The notes beneath the pieces are model-generated. The model was not told the origin of the DNA and ran no database searches. It saw only the letters and a list, made by a program, of their open reading frames with translations. A DNA stretch of 64,000 bases, taken from contig NZ_QPMH01000002.1 in assembly GCF_003344765.1 (NCBI RefSeq), positions 62,001-126,000 of the forward strand. The letters run 5' to 3'. This stretch comes from Ferruginivarius sediminum (GTDB taxonomy: Bacteria > Pseudomonadota > Alphaproteobacteria > Kiloniellales > Rhodovibrionaceae). The translations under genes and the position numbers were made by a program. Positions 8,740 through 17,369 of this stretch are shown here, piece by piece (position 1 is the first letter of the stretch; each line of letters starts with the position of its first letter).

Positions 8740-11199
8740 TCAGTCCGGATCGCCCTCCGGCGCGTCCCGACCAAGGGCTGGCCCTGGGTGGTCCGCCCCG
8801 TCGCCGGGACGCGGGCGCGTCGTTGTCTCGCCCGTCGTGCGGATGTGCAGGTCGCGCTGCGGGAAGGGAATGGCGATGCCTGCCTTGCGCAACGCCTTGT
8901 CGACGGCGAAGTGCAGGTCGCTCAGGACATCCAGGTAATAGTCGGTGTCGCGCGCGTACACCCGTAACTCGAATTCCAGCGCGCTCTCCCCGAAGTTATT
9001 GAAAAGGACATACGGCATCGGTGCGCTGGTGACGTACGGGTTTTGCTGTGCGCATTCCAGAAGCAGGTCATGCACGTGCTGTGTATCGCTGCCATAGGGC
9101 ACGCGCACCGGCACGATCACCCGGCATACACGGTTGCCGTGCGTCCAGTTGGTGATCGCGTTCGAGATCAGGTCCGAGTTCGGCACGATCACCGTGGAAC
9201 GGTCGAAGGTGTCGATCTCGGTGGAGCGCACGCGGATGCGGCGAACCGTGCCCTCGTGCCCGCCGACCACGATCCAGTCGCCCACCTTCACGGGGCGTTC
9301 GAACAGCAGGATCAGGCCGGAGACGAAATTGTTGACGATGGCCTGAAGGCCGAAACCGATACCGACCGACAGCGCGCCTGCGACGATGGCGAGGTTGGAG
9401 AAATCCAGGCCGGCGGTCGACAGACCGATCAGCGCCGCCAGCACCAGGCCCAGATACCCGGTGAACGTCCGCAGCGAATCCCTTACGCCGATATCCAGGC
9501 GCGTACGCGACAGGATCCGGGTGTCCAGCGCGCGCTGCAGGGCGCGCGTGATACCCAGGATGGCGGCGAACACGAGGACGGCCAGCACCAGGTCCAGCGG
9601 GGATATCCGGATCTCACCGATGGTGAAGCCAGCCGCGGCGCTAACGATCCAGGTCCAAAGCTCTTGCCACGGCAGGCCCCAAAGCGGCAGCGCCAGCAGG
9701 ATGCCGATGCCCAGCACGAAGATATCCAGCGCCGCGCCCAGCCAGAATTGCAGCATCGACGCCATCTGGTCGCCGGCGGCGGGTGATCCCGTGCGGACGG
9801 CGCCGAAACATGCGGTGATGGCCTCCCGCACGAGGGCATGAAGCAATAGCAACAGGCTGGCCAGCAGTACGCTCAGGACGGTTCGCGTGGCGAAGAAGCG
9901 CGACAGCTCGATGTATCCGAACAGGACGGACACCACCGTCATGAGGCCGAACACACCGACGCCGACGACCAGCCAGCCGCGCAGGCTGTCATAACGGCTC
10001 TGCGTCTCCGACTCCGGGTCGGTCCAGATGTCGCGGCGGATAAGCCGGGCGAGCAGCAGCGTGATGAGGATACTGAAGCCCAGTTGATGCATTGCGCGCA
10101 GGGCTTCGCCGGAATCGATGGCCCGTCCGGTGCGCACCAGCAGTATATCGATCGCGTAAATTGCCGCCGCCAGGGTCAAAAGGCGGCTGAGACGCGCCGC
10201 ACCCGAGTTGGTCAACGGCAGGATGCGCCAGCGCGGCGCGTCCACGGCCAGGACCGCGCGGGTCAGTCCGCGCGCCGTGAAGAAGAACGCGATGGAGAAC
10301 GCTGCCGTTCCGACAACGGGTTCCAGCAACCCCTGCAACAGGCCGACGCTGCCCATATAGGCGACGACGAGCCCCAGCACCATGGCGGGCACCACGAGGT
10401 AGAAAGCGGTATCCAGCCCAGCCACCCACAGGCAGCGCACATAGCTCGGCGCCGGGTCGCGCTTGTGCAGAAAGCGGCGGCGCAGCCAGCGGCGCAGCAG
10501 CATCGCGACGCCCGCGGCGAATGCTGCGATGACGGCGGAGATGACAAGCACACGGGTGGCGTGCTGGCCGTTGGCGTCCTTCGTCACGACGGCCTTCAGC
10601 CCATTGGCCAGACGGCTGAGCGCCTCCTGAAGCTGGGGTCCAACCTTCAGCCACGTCCGTGGATCGATGGGCGAGGGGCCGCGAACCGTCAGTTTGCCCG
10701 CGAAGCGGGCGCGGCTGCGCTCCGAAACGGTCCGCAACAGTTGCTGCGACTGCGCCGCCAGGACGTCGGCCCGCTTCGCCCTGCTTTCCAGGTTCTCGAC
10801 GGTCGAGGTCAACTTTGAGCGCTGCGCCTCTACCGCGGGCGGTTCGATGCCGTCTTTCGGCGCCGGCCCAAGCGCCTCAAGCAGCGTGCGTCGCGAGGCC
10901 ACCTTTTCCTGCGCTGCCTGCCCTATTTCCAGCACGCGTTGCCGAATTTCGGGAAGACGGGCCTGCCAGTGCTCAAGCCGGACGTCGGTCACCAGGCCGC
11001 TTTCGATCTCCTTGGTGGCCTGCTCGACCTGTTCGACGAGTTGGGGCAGGTCCGGCTTTTCAGCCTGCTCTTCCGCCTTGGCTTCAGCCGGCTGCGATTG
11101 CTGGGGCTGCTCTTGCGCGTGGATGGGGACAGGCGAAAGCGCCGCCAGTGGCGCGGAAAGGGCGAAAAGGACGAGGGCGAAAAAACGCAAACGCTGCAC
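8740..11199 (-). CDS. Large MscS-family mechanosensitive channel with periplasmic N-terminal domain
   Basis: 819 residues. There is an N-terminal signal peptide ending PIHA, a coiled-coil periplasmic region rich in Gln/Glu (about 30-190), many membrane segments (about 210-560), then the MscS pore helix and beta domain. The pore helix contains SVGIGFGLQAIVNNF, followed by ERPVKVGD and VPNSDLISNAITNW. The architecture resembles MscK/YbdG-type large members, which release solutes on hypo-osmotic shock. I chose GTG at 11199 because GGGAGG lies five bases upstream and the signal peptide then starts properly; an ATG at 11298 would overlap the upstream channel gene. Confidence 0.9.
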   Translation of the reverse strand: MQRLRFFALVLFALSAPLAALSPVPIHAQEQPQQSQPAEAKAEEQAEKPDLPQLVEQVEQATKEIESGLVTDVRLEHWQARLPEIRQRVLEIGQAAQEKVASRRTLLEALGPAPKDGIEPPAVEAQRSKLTSTVENLESRAKRADVLAAQSQQLLRTVSERSRARFAGKLTVRGPSPIDPRTWLKVGPQLQEALSRLANGLKAVVTKDANGQHATRVLVISAVIAAFAAGVAMLLRRWLRRRFLHKRDPAPSYVRCLWVAGLDTAFYLVVPAMVLGLVVAYMGSVGLLQGLLEPVVGTAAFSIAFFFTARGLTRAVLAVDAPRWRILPLTNSGAARLSRLLTLAAAIYAIDILLVRTGRAIDSGEALRAMHQLGFSILITLLLARLIRRDIWTDPESETQSRYDSLRGWLVVGVGVFGLMTVVSVLFGYIELSRFFATRTVLSVLLASLLLLLHALVREAITACFGAVRTGSPAAGDQMASMLQFWLGAALDIFVLGIGILLALPLWGLPWQELWTWIVSAAAGFTIGEIRISPLDLVLAVLVFAAILGITRALQRALDTRILSRTRLDIGVRDSLRTFTGYLGLVLAALIGLSTAGLDFSNLAIVAGALSVGIGFGLQAIVNNFVSGLILLFERPVKVGDWIVVGGHEGTVRRIRVRSTEIDTFDRSTVIVPNSDLISNAITNWTHGNRVCRVIVPVRVPYGSDTQHVHDLLLECAQQNPYVTSAPMPYVLFNNFGESALEFELRVYARDTDYYLDVLSDLHFAVDKALRKAGIAIPFPQRDLHIRTTGETTTRPRPGDGADHPGPALGRDAPEGDPD

Positions 11200-11294
11200 G
11201 AAGCCTCCCGGGATGCTGTGCCGGCGCTCGACGGCGCCAGCATACGCGTTCGTTTCAGCGAAGCGTATGGCGAATTCATGGCCGTGCGATGCAG

Positions 11295-12134
11295 TCACGT
11301 GTCCTTGCGTTCCAGCAGCTCGCGCAGGCGGCGCAGTTCCCCTTTCACCTCCGCCAATTCGTCATCCAGCTTGCGGGCCTGGTTTTCCTGCGCCTGTACG
11401 CGCTCGGCCTCCAGCACCTCGAAGTCCTGGCGGTGCTGCGATTCCATGGCGTTCACGATGATGGCGATGAACAGGTTCAGCACGGCGAAGCTGGTCAGCA
11501 GGATGAACGGCACGAAGAACGCCCAGGCGTAGGGATAGGTCTCCATCACCGGCCTGACGATACCCATCGACCAGCTTTCCAGCGTCATGATCTGGAACAG
11601 CGAGTACATCGAACCGCCGATGGAGCCGAACCACTGCGGGAACGCGGCGCCGAACAGCTTCGTCGCGATCACGGCCGAGACGTAGTAGATCAGGCCAAGC
11701 AGCAGCACGATGGATGCCATCCCGGGAATCGCGGACAGCAGGGCCTGCACCACGCGGCGCATCGACGGCACGACGGAGACCAGCCGCAGGACACGGAGGA
11801 TGCGCAGGGCACGCAGGACTGAGAATCCCTCGGTTGCCGGCGCAAGGCCGATGGCCACGACCGTGAAGTCGAAGATGTTCCAGGGATCGCGGGGAAAGCG
11901 TGCCCCGTAAGCGACCATCTTGATCGCCAGCTCGGCCACGAAGACGCCAAGGATGACCCGGTCCAGCGCGTAGAGGACGGGACCGGCCGCGCGCATGGCC
12001 GCGTCCCAGGTTTCAAGCCCAAGGGTCACGGCGTTGATTATGATGAGAACGGTGACGGTGTGCCGGAATCGCGGCGCCTCGACCAGGGCCAGCAGGCGGT
12101 TGCGAGCCGTCGATGGCAGAGAAACGTCGCTCAC
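11295..12134 (-). CDS. Bacterial voltage-gated sodium channel (NaChBac/BacNav type)
   Basis: 279 residues, one six-helix subunit that should form a homotetramer in the inner membrane. S1 spans about 24-43, S2 54-75 and S3 86-98. S4 carries arginines 108, 111, 114 and 117 at every third position (LRALRILRVLRL). The pore loop is TLESWSM (184-190), the selectivity filter of NavAb-type sodium channels. S6 spans about 205-230, then a long heptad-like helix (236-279) as in the BacNav C-terminal bundle. It is 95 bases upstream of, and codirectional with, the MscS gene, so they may share a transcript. Confidence 0.92.
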   Translation of the reverse strand: MSDVSLPSTARNRLLALVEAPRFRHTVTVLIIINAVTLGLETWDAAMRAAGPVLYALDRVILGVFVAELAIKMVAYGARFPRDPWNIFDFTVVAIGLAPATEGFSVLRALRILRVLRLVSVVPSMRRVVQALLSAIPGMASIVLLLGLIYYVSAVIATKLFGAAFPQWFGSIGGSMYSLFQIMTLESWSMGIVRPVMETYPYAWAFFVPFILLTSFAVLNLFIAIIVNAMESQHRQDFEVLEAERVQAQENQARKLDDELAEVKGELRRLRELLERKDT

Positions 12135-12352
12135 GAATGATGCTCCCTTGGCTTGGCGGACGCGTATTAGATAGGCGATTTGACGCCGCTTGCACGGGTA
12201 TTCGTGTGGTTGAAGAAGTCCGGCCGGGCGGCGATTTCACGGTCTTTTGACAACGCCTTGACCGTGGTCCCGCTGGCTTCTGTCATGCTTGCCCCATATT
12301 GTGCGCCACCAAGTGGGTCGTGCCATCAATGAGAAGGAGGCTATCCGCCGCC

Positions 12353-13300
12353 ATGACCGCCGTTGCCGAGAAGCAGGCCGCCCCGGCGAAGTTTGGTGAT
12401 CCGGACGTTACCGCGACGGGCGAGCGCCGTGCCAGTGTCGAGCTTCGCGGCTTGAAGACGCTGTGGTTCAACACGGGCACGTTGTGCAACCTGACGTGCG
12501 TCAACTGCTATATCGAATCCAGCCCGCGCAACGACCGTCTGGTTTACCTGACCGCGGGGGAGGTGGCGGAATACCTCGACGAACTTGACGCCTGGCCGGA
12601 GACGGAGGAGATCGGGTTCACGGGCGGCGAGCCGTTCATGAATCCCGATCTCCCGGCCATGCTCGAAGACTCCCTGGCGCGGGGATACCGGGTGCTGGTG
12701 CTGACGAACGCCATGCGCCCGATGATGAAGCAGGCCGACGCCCTGCTTCGGATCCGGGAACGGTATGGAGAGCGGCTGACGCTTCGTATCTCCATCGACC
12801 ACTACGACAAGGCGCTGCATGAGGAAGAGCGCGGCGAGAACACCTGGGCCAAGACCATCGACGGCATGAAGTGGCTGGCGGACAACGGCTTCAACGTCGA
12901 CGTCGCGGGACGCACCCGCTGGGGCGAGGCCGAGGCCGAACTGCGCGCCGGATACCGCCGGCTTTTCGCGGAACTCGGCGTGGCGATCGATGCCGACGAC
13001 CCGGCCGCGCTGGTCCTCTTCCCCGAAATGGACCCCGAGGCCGAGGTGCCGGAGATCACGACGGCCTGCTGGGGCAAGCTTGGCAAGTCGCCCGACGAGA
13101 TCATGTGCGCCAGCTCGCGGATGGTGGTGAAGCGCAAGGGTGCCGCGCGGCCCGCCGTCCTGGCCTGCACGCTGCTGGCCTACGACAAGGCGTTCGAGGT
13201 GGGTGAGCGGCTGGCCGACATGCGGCGCACCGTGAAGCTGAACCATCAGCACTGCGCCAAGTTCTGCGTCCTTGGCGGTGCGTCCTGCAGCGCCAAGTGA
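12353..13300 (+). CDS. Radical SAM protein with C-terminal cysteine cluster (unknown reaction)
   Basis: 315 residues. The radical SAM cluster motif CNLTCVNC supplies Cys45, Cys49 and Cys52 (CX3CX2C), followed by GGEPF at 91-95 for SAM binding. More cysteines sit in the last third, including ACTL and the tail HCAKFC…SC (Cys301, 305, 312), which suggests a SPASM/twitch-like auxiliary cluster. I do not recognise a named family. AAGGAGG at 12334-12340 precedes the ATG by 12 bases, a little far; an ATG at 12329 is an alternative. First gene of a three-gene operon; the following gene starts at or within six bases of its stop. Confidence 0.85.
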   Translation: MTAVAEKQAAPAKFGDPDVTATGERRASVELRGLKTLWFNTGTLCNLTCVNCYIESSPRNDRLVYLTAGEVAEYLDELDAWPETEEIGFTGGEPFMNPDLPAMLEDSLARGYRVLVLTNAMRPMMKQADALLRIRERYGERLTLRISIDHYDKALHEEERGENTWAKTIDGMKWLADNGFNVDVAGRTRWGEAEAELRAGYRRLFAELGVAIDADDPAALVLFPEMDPEAEVPEITTACWGKLGKSPDEIMCASSRMVVKRKGAARPAVLACTLLAYDKAFEVGERLADMRRTVKLNHQHCAKFCVLGGASCSAK

Positions 13301-13302
13301 CG

Positions 13303-14169
13303 ATGGCGGCCGGCGCGGGCTCCACGGTCGATCTGGGTTCTCTTGACGGCGGTCCGGTCGTGGTTTTCGGCGGACCCGTCAGCAACCTGCAGGCGACCCG
13401 CGCGGTATTGGCGCGTGCGCGCGAACTGTCCATTCCGGCGGGGCGCGTGATCTGCACCGGCGACGTCGTGGCCTATTGCGCCGACCCGGAGGAAACCGTG
13501 CGGGCCGTCCGCGAGGCTGGCATTCACGTCGTCATGGGCAATTGCGAGGAATCGCTGGGCGCGGCGGCGGACGACTGCGGCTGCAATTTCGGCGCCGGCA
13601 GCACCTGCGAGGTGCTGGCGCAGTCCTGGTACGCCTATTCGGTCAAGTGTCTGTCAGAGCATTCGCGCGAGTGGATGCGGGGCCTGCCACGCCGGATCGG
13701 CTTCTCCCTGGGCGGCCGCACGCTAGCGGCGGTGCACGGCGCGCCCTCCCAGATCAACGCCTGGGTCTTCCCCTCGACGTCAGCGGAAGACAAGCGGCGC
13801 GAGCTCGACCTGGTGGGTACGGACGGCGTGATCGGCGGCCATTCCGGCTTGCCGTTCGCCGAAACGGTTGACGGCCGGCTTTGGCTGAATGCCGGCAGCG
13901 TGGGCCTGCCCGCGAACGACGGGACGCCGCGCGGCTGGTACGCCCTGCTGCGTGCCGGAGACGACGGATTGGCGGTTGAGCTGCATGCGCTGACGTACGA
14001 CCACGCTGCGGCAGCTGCACGTATGCGCGAGGCCGGCCTGCCGGAAGGTTACGAGGCTGCGCTGCGCACCGGCATATGGCCAAGCTGGGACATTCTGCCC
14101 GATGCCGAGCGCGCGCGGGCGGGAACGCCGTTGCCGGATGTCCAGCGCCTGCACTGGGCGCGCGTCTGA
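13303..14169 (+). CDS. Calcineurin-like metallophosphoesterase relative with altered metal-binding motifs
   Basis: 288 residues. The fold is recognisable from the order of motifs, but key ligands are changed. The first motif, normally DxHGN, reads FGGPVSN (Asp and His lost). GDVV is kept (CTGDVVAY). GNHD/E reads GNCE. The VHG motif is kept (AAVHGAPS). The last motif, normally GHTH, reads GHSG. It may bind a different metal, lack hydrolase activity, or act as a partner protein. Four cysteines cluster near residues 85-100 (CGCNF…C). GTG at 13297 is an alternative start that would give a four-base overlap with the radical SAM stop. Function unknown. Confidence 0.75.
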   Translation: MAAGAGSTVDLGSLDGGPVVVFGGPVSNLQATRAVLARARELSIPAGRVICTGDVVAYCADPEETVRAVREAGIHVVMGNCEESLGAAADDCGCNFGAGSTCEVLAQSWYAYSVKCLSEHSREWMRGLPRRIGFSLGGRTLAAVHGAPSQINAWVFPSTSAEDKRRELDLVGTDGVIGGHSGLPFAETVDGRLWLNAGSVGLPANDGTPRGWYALLRAGDDGLAVELHALTYDHAAAAARMREAGLPEGYEAALRTGIWPSWDILPDAERARAGTPLPDVQRLHWARV

Positions 14170-14190
14170 ATTGTAGACAAAGGTAGACGA

Positions 14191-15636
14191 ATGCAGACGG
14201 TGGACGTCGTTATCTACGGCCCGTGGGTGGTTCTGCTCGCCTACGCCAGCCTGACGCTGGTCTGGGCGCCCCGGAACACCGGCCCGGCCGGCTTCTTCAA
14301 CGGTTCGGGAGTTGCCGGCAGTGCGCCGGGGCTGGCCCTGTTGGCGGCCAGCGCGGCCGTGACCTGGGTATTCGCCAAGTCGGTCTCCAATGCCGCCGGC
14401 CTTGGCGCGGCCTTCGGCGTGTGGGGCGGTATCGGCTATGCGGGCTATTATCTAAGCTTCATCGTTGTGGCCGTGACCGCCTATCTGATCCGTACGCGTA
14501 CGGGGGCGGGCTCGCTGGCGCAGTTCCTGGCCGGCAAGTACGGCGTCCTCTGTGCCAAGCTTTTCCTGGCGGCGATTGCCATCCGGCTGTTCAACGAGGT
14601 CTGGTCGAATACCAAGGTGGGCGCCCTCTACTTCGGCGACGAGGGCAGCGGCGCGTACTGGCTGGCGGTGCTGGCGATCACCGGGTTCACGCTGGCCTAT
14701 TCCTGGCGTGGCGGCCTGCGCTCCAGCCTCTTGACAGATATGCCGCAGATGCTGCTGGCGCTGGCTCTGCTGGCCGTGGTGCTGGCACTGATCGGGCCGG
14801 AGCTTGCCACCTCCGGCCTGCCGCGGGTGCCGGACGCGGCGCGAAGTGCCGGCATGACGTTCACAGGTCTGGCGCTGGTGCAGGCGCTGTCCTACGGCTT
14901 TCATGACCCGGTGATGACGGACCGCGCGTTCATCGCCTCGCCGCGCACGACGTTGAAGGCCTTCGTCCTGGCCGGGCTGCTCTCCGGCGGCTTCATCCTG
15001 GCGTTCTCCGGCGTCGGCCTCTATGCAAATGTCCTTGGGTTGGAGGGCGATGCGGCGGTGGTTGTGCCGATGCATTTGGGCCTGCCGGCGCTTCTTCTCT
15101 TCAACGCGATCATGCTGACCAGCGCGGGCTCGACATTGGATTCCACCTTCGCGTCGTCCGCCAAGCTGGGCGCGCGCGACTGGCGCCAGGACACGGCCGA
15201 GCCGGAGGCACGCCACCTGACCCTCGGCCGGCGGTTCATGCTGGCCATCGCGGTCCTGGGCAACCTGCCGCTGCTGTCGATCTACATGGGCGACCAGATC
15301 GGCCCCGCCATCATCGCCGCGACGACGATCAGCGGCACGATGGTGATGGGGTTGGCGCCGATCTTCTTCCTGGCCTGGATCCGTCCGGCGGGCGCGGTCG
15401 CCTTCCACACCGCGTTCTGGACCGGCATCGTGCTGGGTGTCGTCATGACGCTGGAAGGAATCGCCGGCGTCGCCATTGTGCCCGCCTGGATGGACCTCGG
15501 CGTCGGCAAGTACGCCGACGACCTGGGCGTGAATGCCTGGGGCGTGATCCTTTGCACCGTCGGTTATCTCGCGGGCGCGGCGGTCGATGCGACGATCCGC
15601 CGGACGGCGCCGGTGGCGGCACCTGCGGCGGACTGA
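14191..15636 (+). CDS. Sodium:solute symporter family (SSS) transporter
   Basis: 481 residues, about 13 hydrophobic segments, LeuT-fold symporter family. Features include repeated Gly/Ala-rich helices and the polar segment LTSAGSTLDSTFASSAK, which corresponds to the conserved Ser-rich helix used for sodium binding in this family. Substrate unknown. It follows the phosphoesterase-like gene by 21 bases and so is very likely in the same operon; the transporter may import the substrate, or export the product, of the radical SAM enzyme. Convergent with comM with only three bases between stops. Confidence 0.82.
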   Translation: MQTVDVVIYGPWVVLLAYASLTLVWAPRNTGPAGFFNGSGVAGSAPGLALLAASAAVTWVFAKSVSNAAGLGAAFGVWGGIGYAGYYLSFIVVAVTAYLIRTRTGAGSLAQFLAGKYGVLCAKLFLAAIAIRLFNEVWSNTKVGALYFGDEGSGAYWLAVLAITGFTLAYSWRGGLRSSLLTDMPQMLLALALLAVVLALIGPELATSGLPRVPDAARSAGMTFTGLALVQALSYGFHDPVMTDRAFIASPRTTLKAFVLAGLLSGGFILAFSGVGLYANVLGLEGDAAVVVPMHLGLPALLLFNAIMLTSAGSTLDSTFASSAKLGARDWRQDTAEPEARHLTLGRRFMLAIAVLGNLPLLSIYMGDQIGPAIIAATTISGTMVMGLAPIFFLAWIRPAGAVAFHTAFWTGIVLGVVMTLEGIAGVAIVPAWMDLGVGKYADDLGVNAWGVILCTVGYLAGAAVDATIRRTAPVAAPAAD

Positions 15637-15639
15637 GCC

Positions 15640-17169
15640 TCACGCCGCCTTCGCACCCGGCGCCACGCGGCGGTAGCTCAGCGCCTCGGCCACGTGCATG
15701 CGGCGGACCGTATCACTGCCTTCCAGGTCGGCCAGGGTCCGCGCCACACGCAGGACCCGGTGGTAGCCACGGGCGGAAAGCCGCATCTGCTCCGCCGCGC
15801 GGCCAAGCAGGTTGCGGCCGGAATCGTCCGGGGTCGCGACCTCTTCCAACAGTGTGCCCTCGGCCTCGGCGTTGGTGCGCGGGCGGCGTTCGGAGGGTAT
15901 TCCGGCGAAGCGGGCGCGCTGGATTTCGCGGGCGGCGGCGACGCGCGCCGCGACCTCCGTGGTGCCTTCGCGCGGCGGGGGCAGGGTCAGGTCGCTGGCG
16001 CTGACGGCCGGAACCTCCACATGCAGGTCGATACGGTCGAACAGCGGGCCGGAGATGCGCGCCTGATAATCCGCCGCGCACTTGGGCGCCCGCTTGCAGG
16101 CGAGGCCCGCATCGTCCAGATGGCCGCAACGGCAGGGGTTCATCGCCGCCACCAGTTGCACCCGCGCTGGATAGGTGACGTGCGCGTTTGCCCTGGCGAT
16201 GGAGACGCGCCCGGTTTCCAATGGCTGCCGCAGCGCTTCCAGCGTCTGGCGGTTGAACTCCGGCAGCTCGTCCAGGAACAGCACGCCGAGGTGCGCTAGC
16301 GAGACTTCTCCGGGCCGCGCCTTGTGGCCGCCGCCGGTCAAGGAGGGCAGGGAGGCCGAGTGGTGCGGGTCGCGATAGGGCCGCTGACGCAACAGCTTGC
16401 CGCCCTCCAGCTCTCCGGCCACCGAATGGATCATCGAGACCTCCAGCGCCTCCGCCGGGTCAAGTGGCGGCAGCAAACCCGGCAGGCGGGCGGCCAGCAT
16501 GGATTTGCCGGAACCGGGCGGCCCCATCATCAGCATGTTGTGGCCTCCGGCCGCGGCGACTTCCAGTGCGCGCTTGGCCGTTTCCTGTCCCTTGGTGTCG
16601 GCAAGGTCGGGGATGCTGCCATCGGCCACGGCGATGCGCGGCTCGGGGCGAGCGAGGATCTGGCTGCCCTTGAAGTGGTTCACGAGGGCGATCAGCGTCG
16701 CCGGCGCCAGCACCTCCAAGCCCTCCGCCCAGGCGGCTTCGCTGCCCTGCGCGGCCGGGCATATCAGTCCTTTCTCGCAAGACAGCGCATGGATCGCCGC
16801 CGGCAGCACCCCCGCCACGCCGCCGACGCGGCCGTCCAGGCTCAATTCCCCGAGTGCGAGGTAGTTCGCGATCTCCTCCGCCGGCAGGATGCCCATGCCC
16901 ACCAGCAAACCCAGCGCGATGGGAAGGTCGAAGTGGCTGCCCTCTTTCGCCAGATCCGCCGGCGCCAGGTTCACCGTGATGCGCTTGGGCGGTAGGGCCA
17001 GACCCAGCGCACCCAGCGCGGCGCGTACCCGCTCCCGGCTTTCACCGACGGCCTTGTCCGCCAGCCCGACGATTTGGAATGCCGGCATGCCGGGCGATAC
17101 CTGCACCTGGACATCGACATCGACGACATCGATGCCGTGATACGCAACCGTCGCAACGCGCGCGACCAT
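15640..17169 (-). CDS. comM: YifB/ComM family Mg-chelatase-like AAA+ ATPase
   Basis: 509 residues. An N-terminal Lon-protease-like fold (about 1-165) is followed by the AAA+ module with Walker A GPPGSGKS (about 216-223) and Walker B LFLDELPEF, and by the C-terminal Mg-chelatase domain with HVTYPARVQLVAAMNPC and the RMHVAEALSYR region. Family members are helicases aiding branch migration in natural transformation (ComM) in some proteobacteria; the role here is inferred. The start at 17169 has GGAGG four to five bases upstream; a longer reading to 17226 is unlikely. A perfect inverted repeat overlaps that ribosome binding site. Confidence 0.9.
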   Translation of the reverse strand: MVARVATVAYHGIDVVDVDVQVQVSPGMPAFQIVGLADKAVGESRERVRAALGALGLALPPKRITVNLAPADLAKEGSHFDLPIALGLLVGMGILPAEEIANYLALGELSLDGRVGGVAGVLPAAIHALSCEKGLICPAAQGSEAAWAEGLEVLAPATLIALVNHFKGSQILARPEPRIAVADGSIPDLADTKGQETAKRALEVAAAGGHNMLMMGPPGSGKSMLAARLPGLLPPLDPAEALEVSMIHSVAGELEGGKLLRQRPYRDPHHSASLPSLTGGGHKARPGEVSLAHLGVLFLDELPEFNRQTLEALRQPLETGRVSIARANAHVTYPARVQLVAAMNPCRCGHLDDAGLACKRAPKCAADYQARISGPLFDRIDLHVEVPAVSASDLTLPPPREGTTEVAARVAAAREIQRARFAGIPSERRPRTNAEAEGTLLEEVATPDDSGRNLLGRAAEQMRLSARGYHRVLRVARTLADLEGSDTVRRMHVAEALSYRRVAPGAKAA

Positions 17170-17170
17170 A

Positions 17171-17215
17171 AGCCTCCTGCCCCCCTCACTCACGGACGAT
17201 AGTATGCAGGAGGCT
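17171..17215 (-). promoter_or_regulatory. Inverted repeat that can pair with the comM Shine-Dalgarno
   Basis: AGCCTCCTGC at 17171-17180 and GCAGGAGGCT at 17206-17215 are perfect 10-base complements with a 25-base loop. In the comM mRNA the arm next to the ATG contains the GGAGG ribosome binding site, and the upstream arm (CCTCC) would pair with it. The site therefore looks able to mask translation initiation. Structure read by eye; whether it forms is not known. Confidence 0.5.
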
Positions 17216-17369
17216 ACACTATTCACGTGTTGTTTTCATAGCGATTACGGGTATCGCTTGAAGTCCCGCGACGAGAAGGTTGGACGGTCCACGGTTGTGC
17301 TCCCGCAGCGTCTGACCCGCGTAATTTGCGGGGGTCGGAAAAGCGCATTTCCTGGTATGGTCCGAGCCC

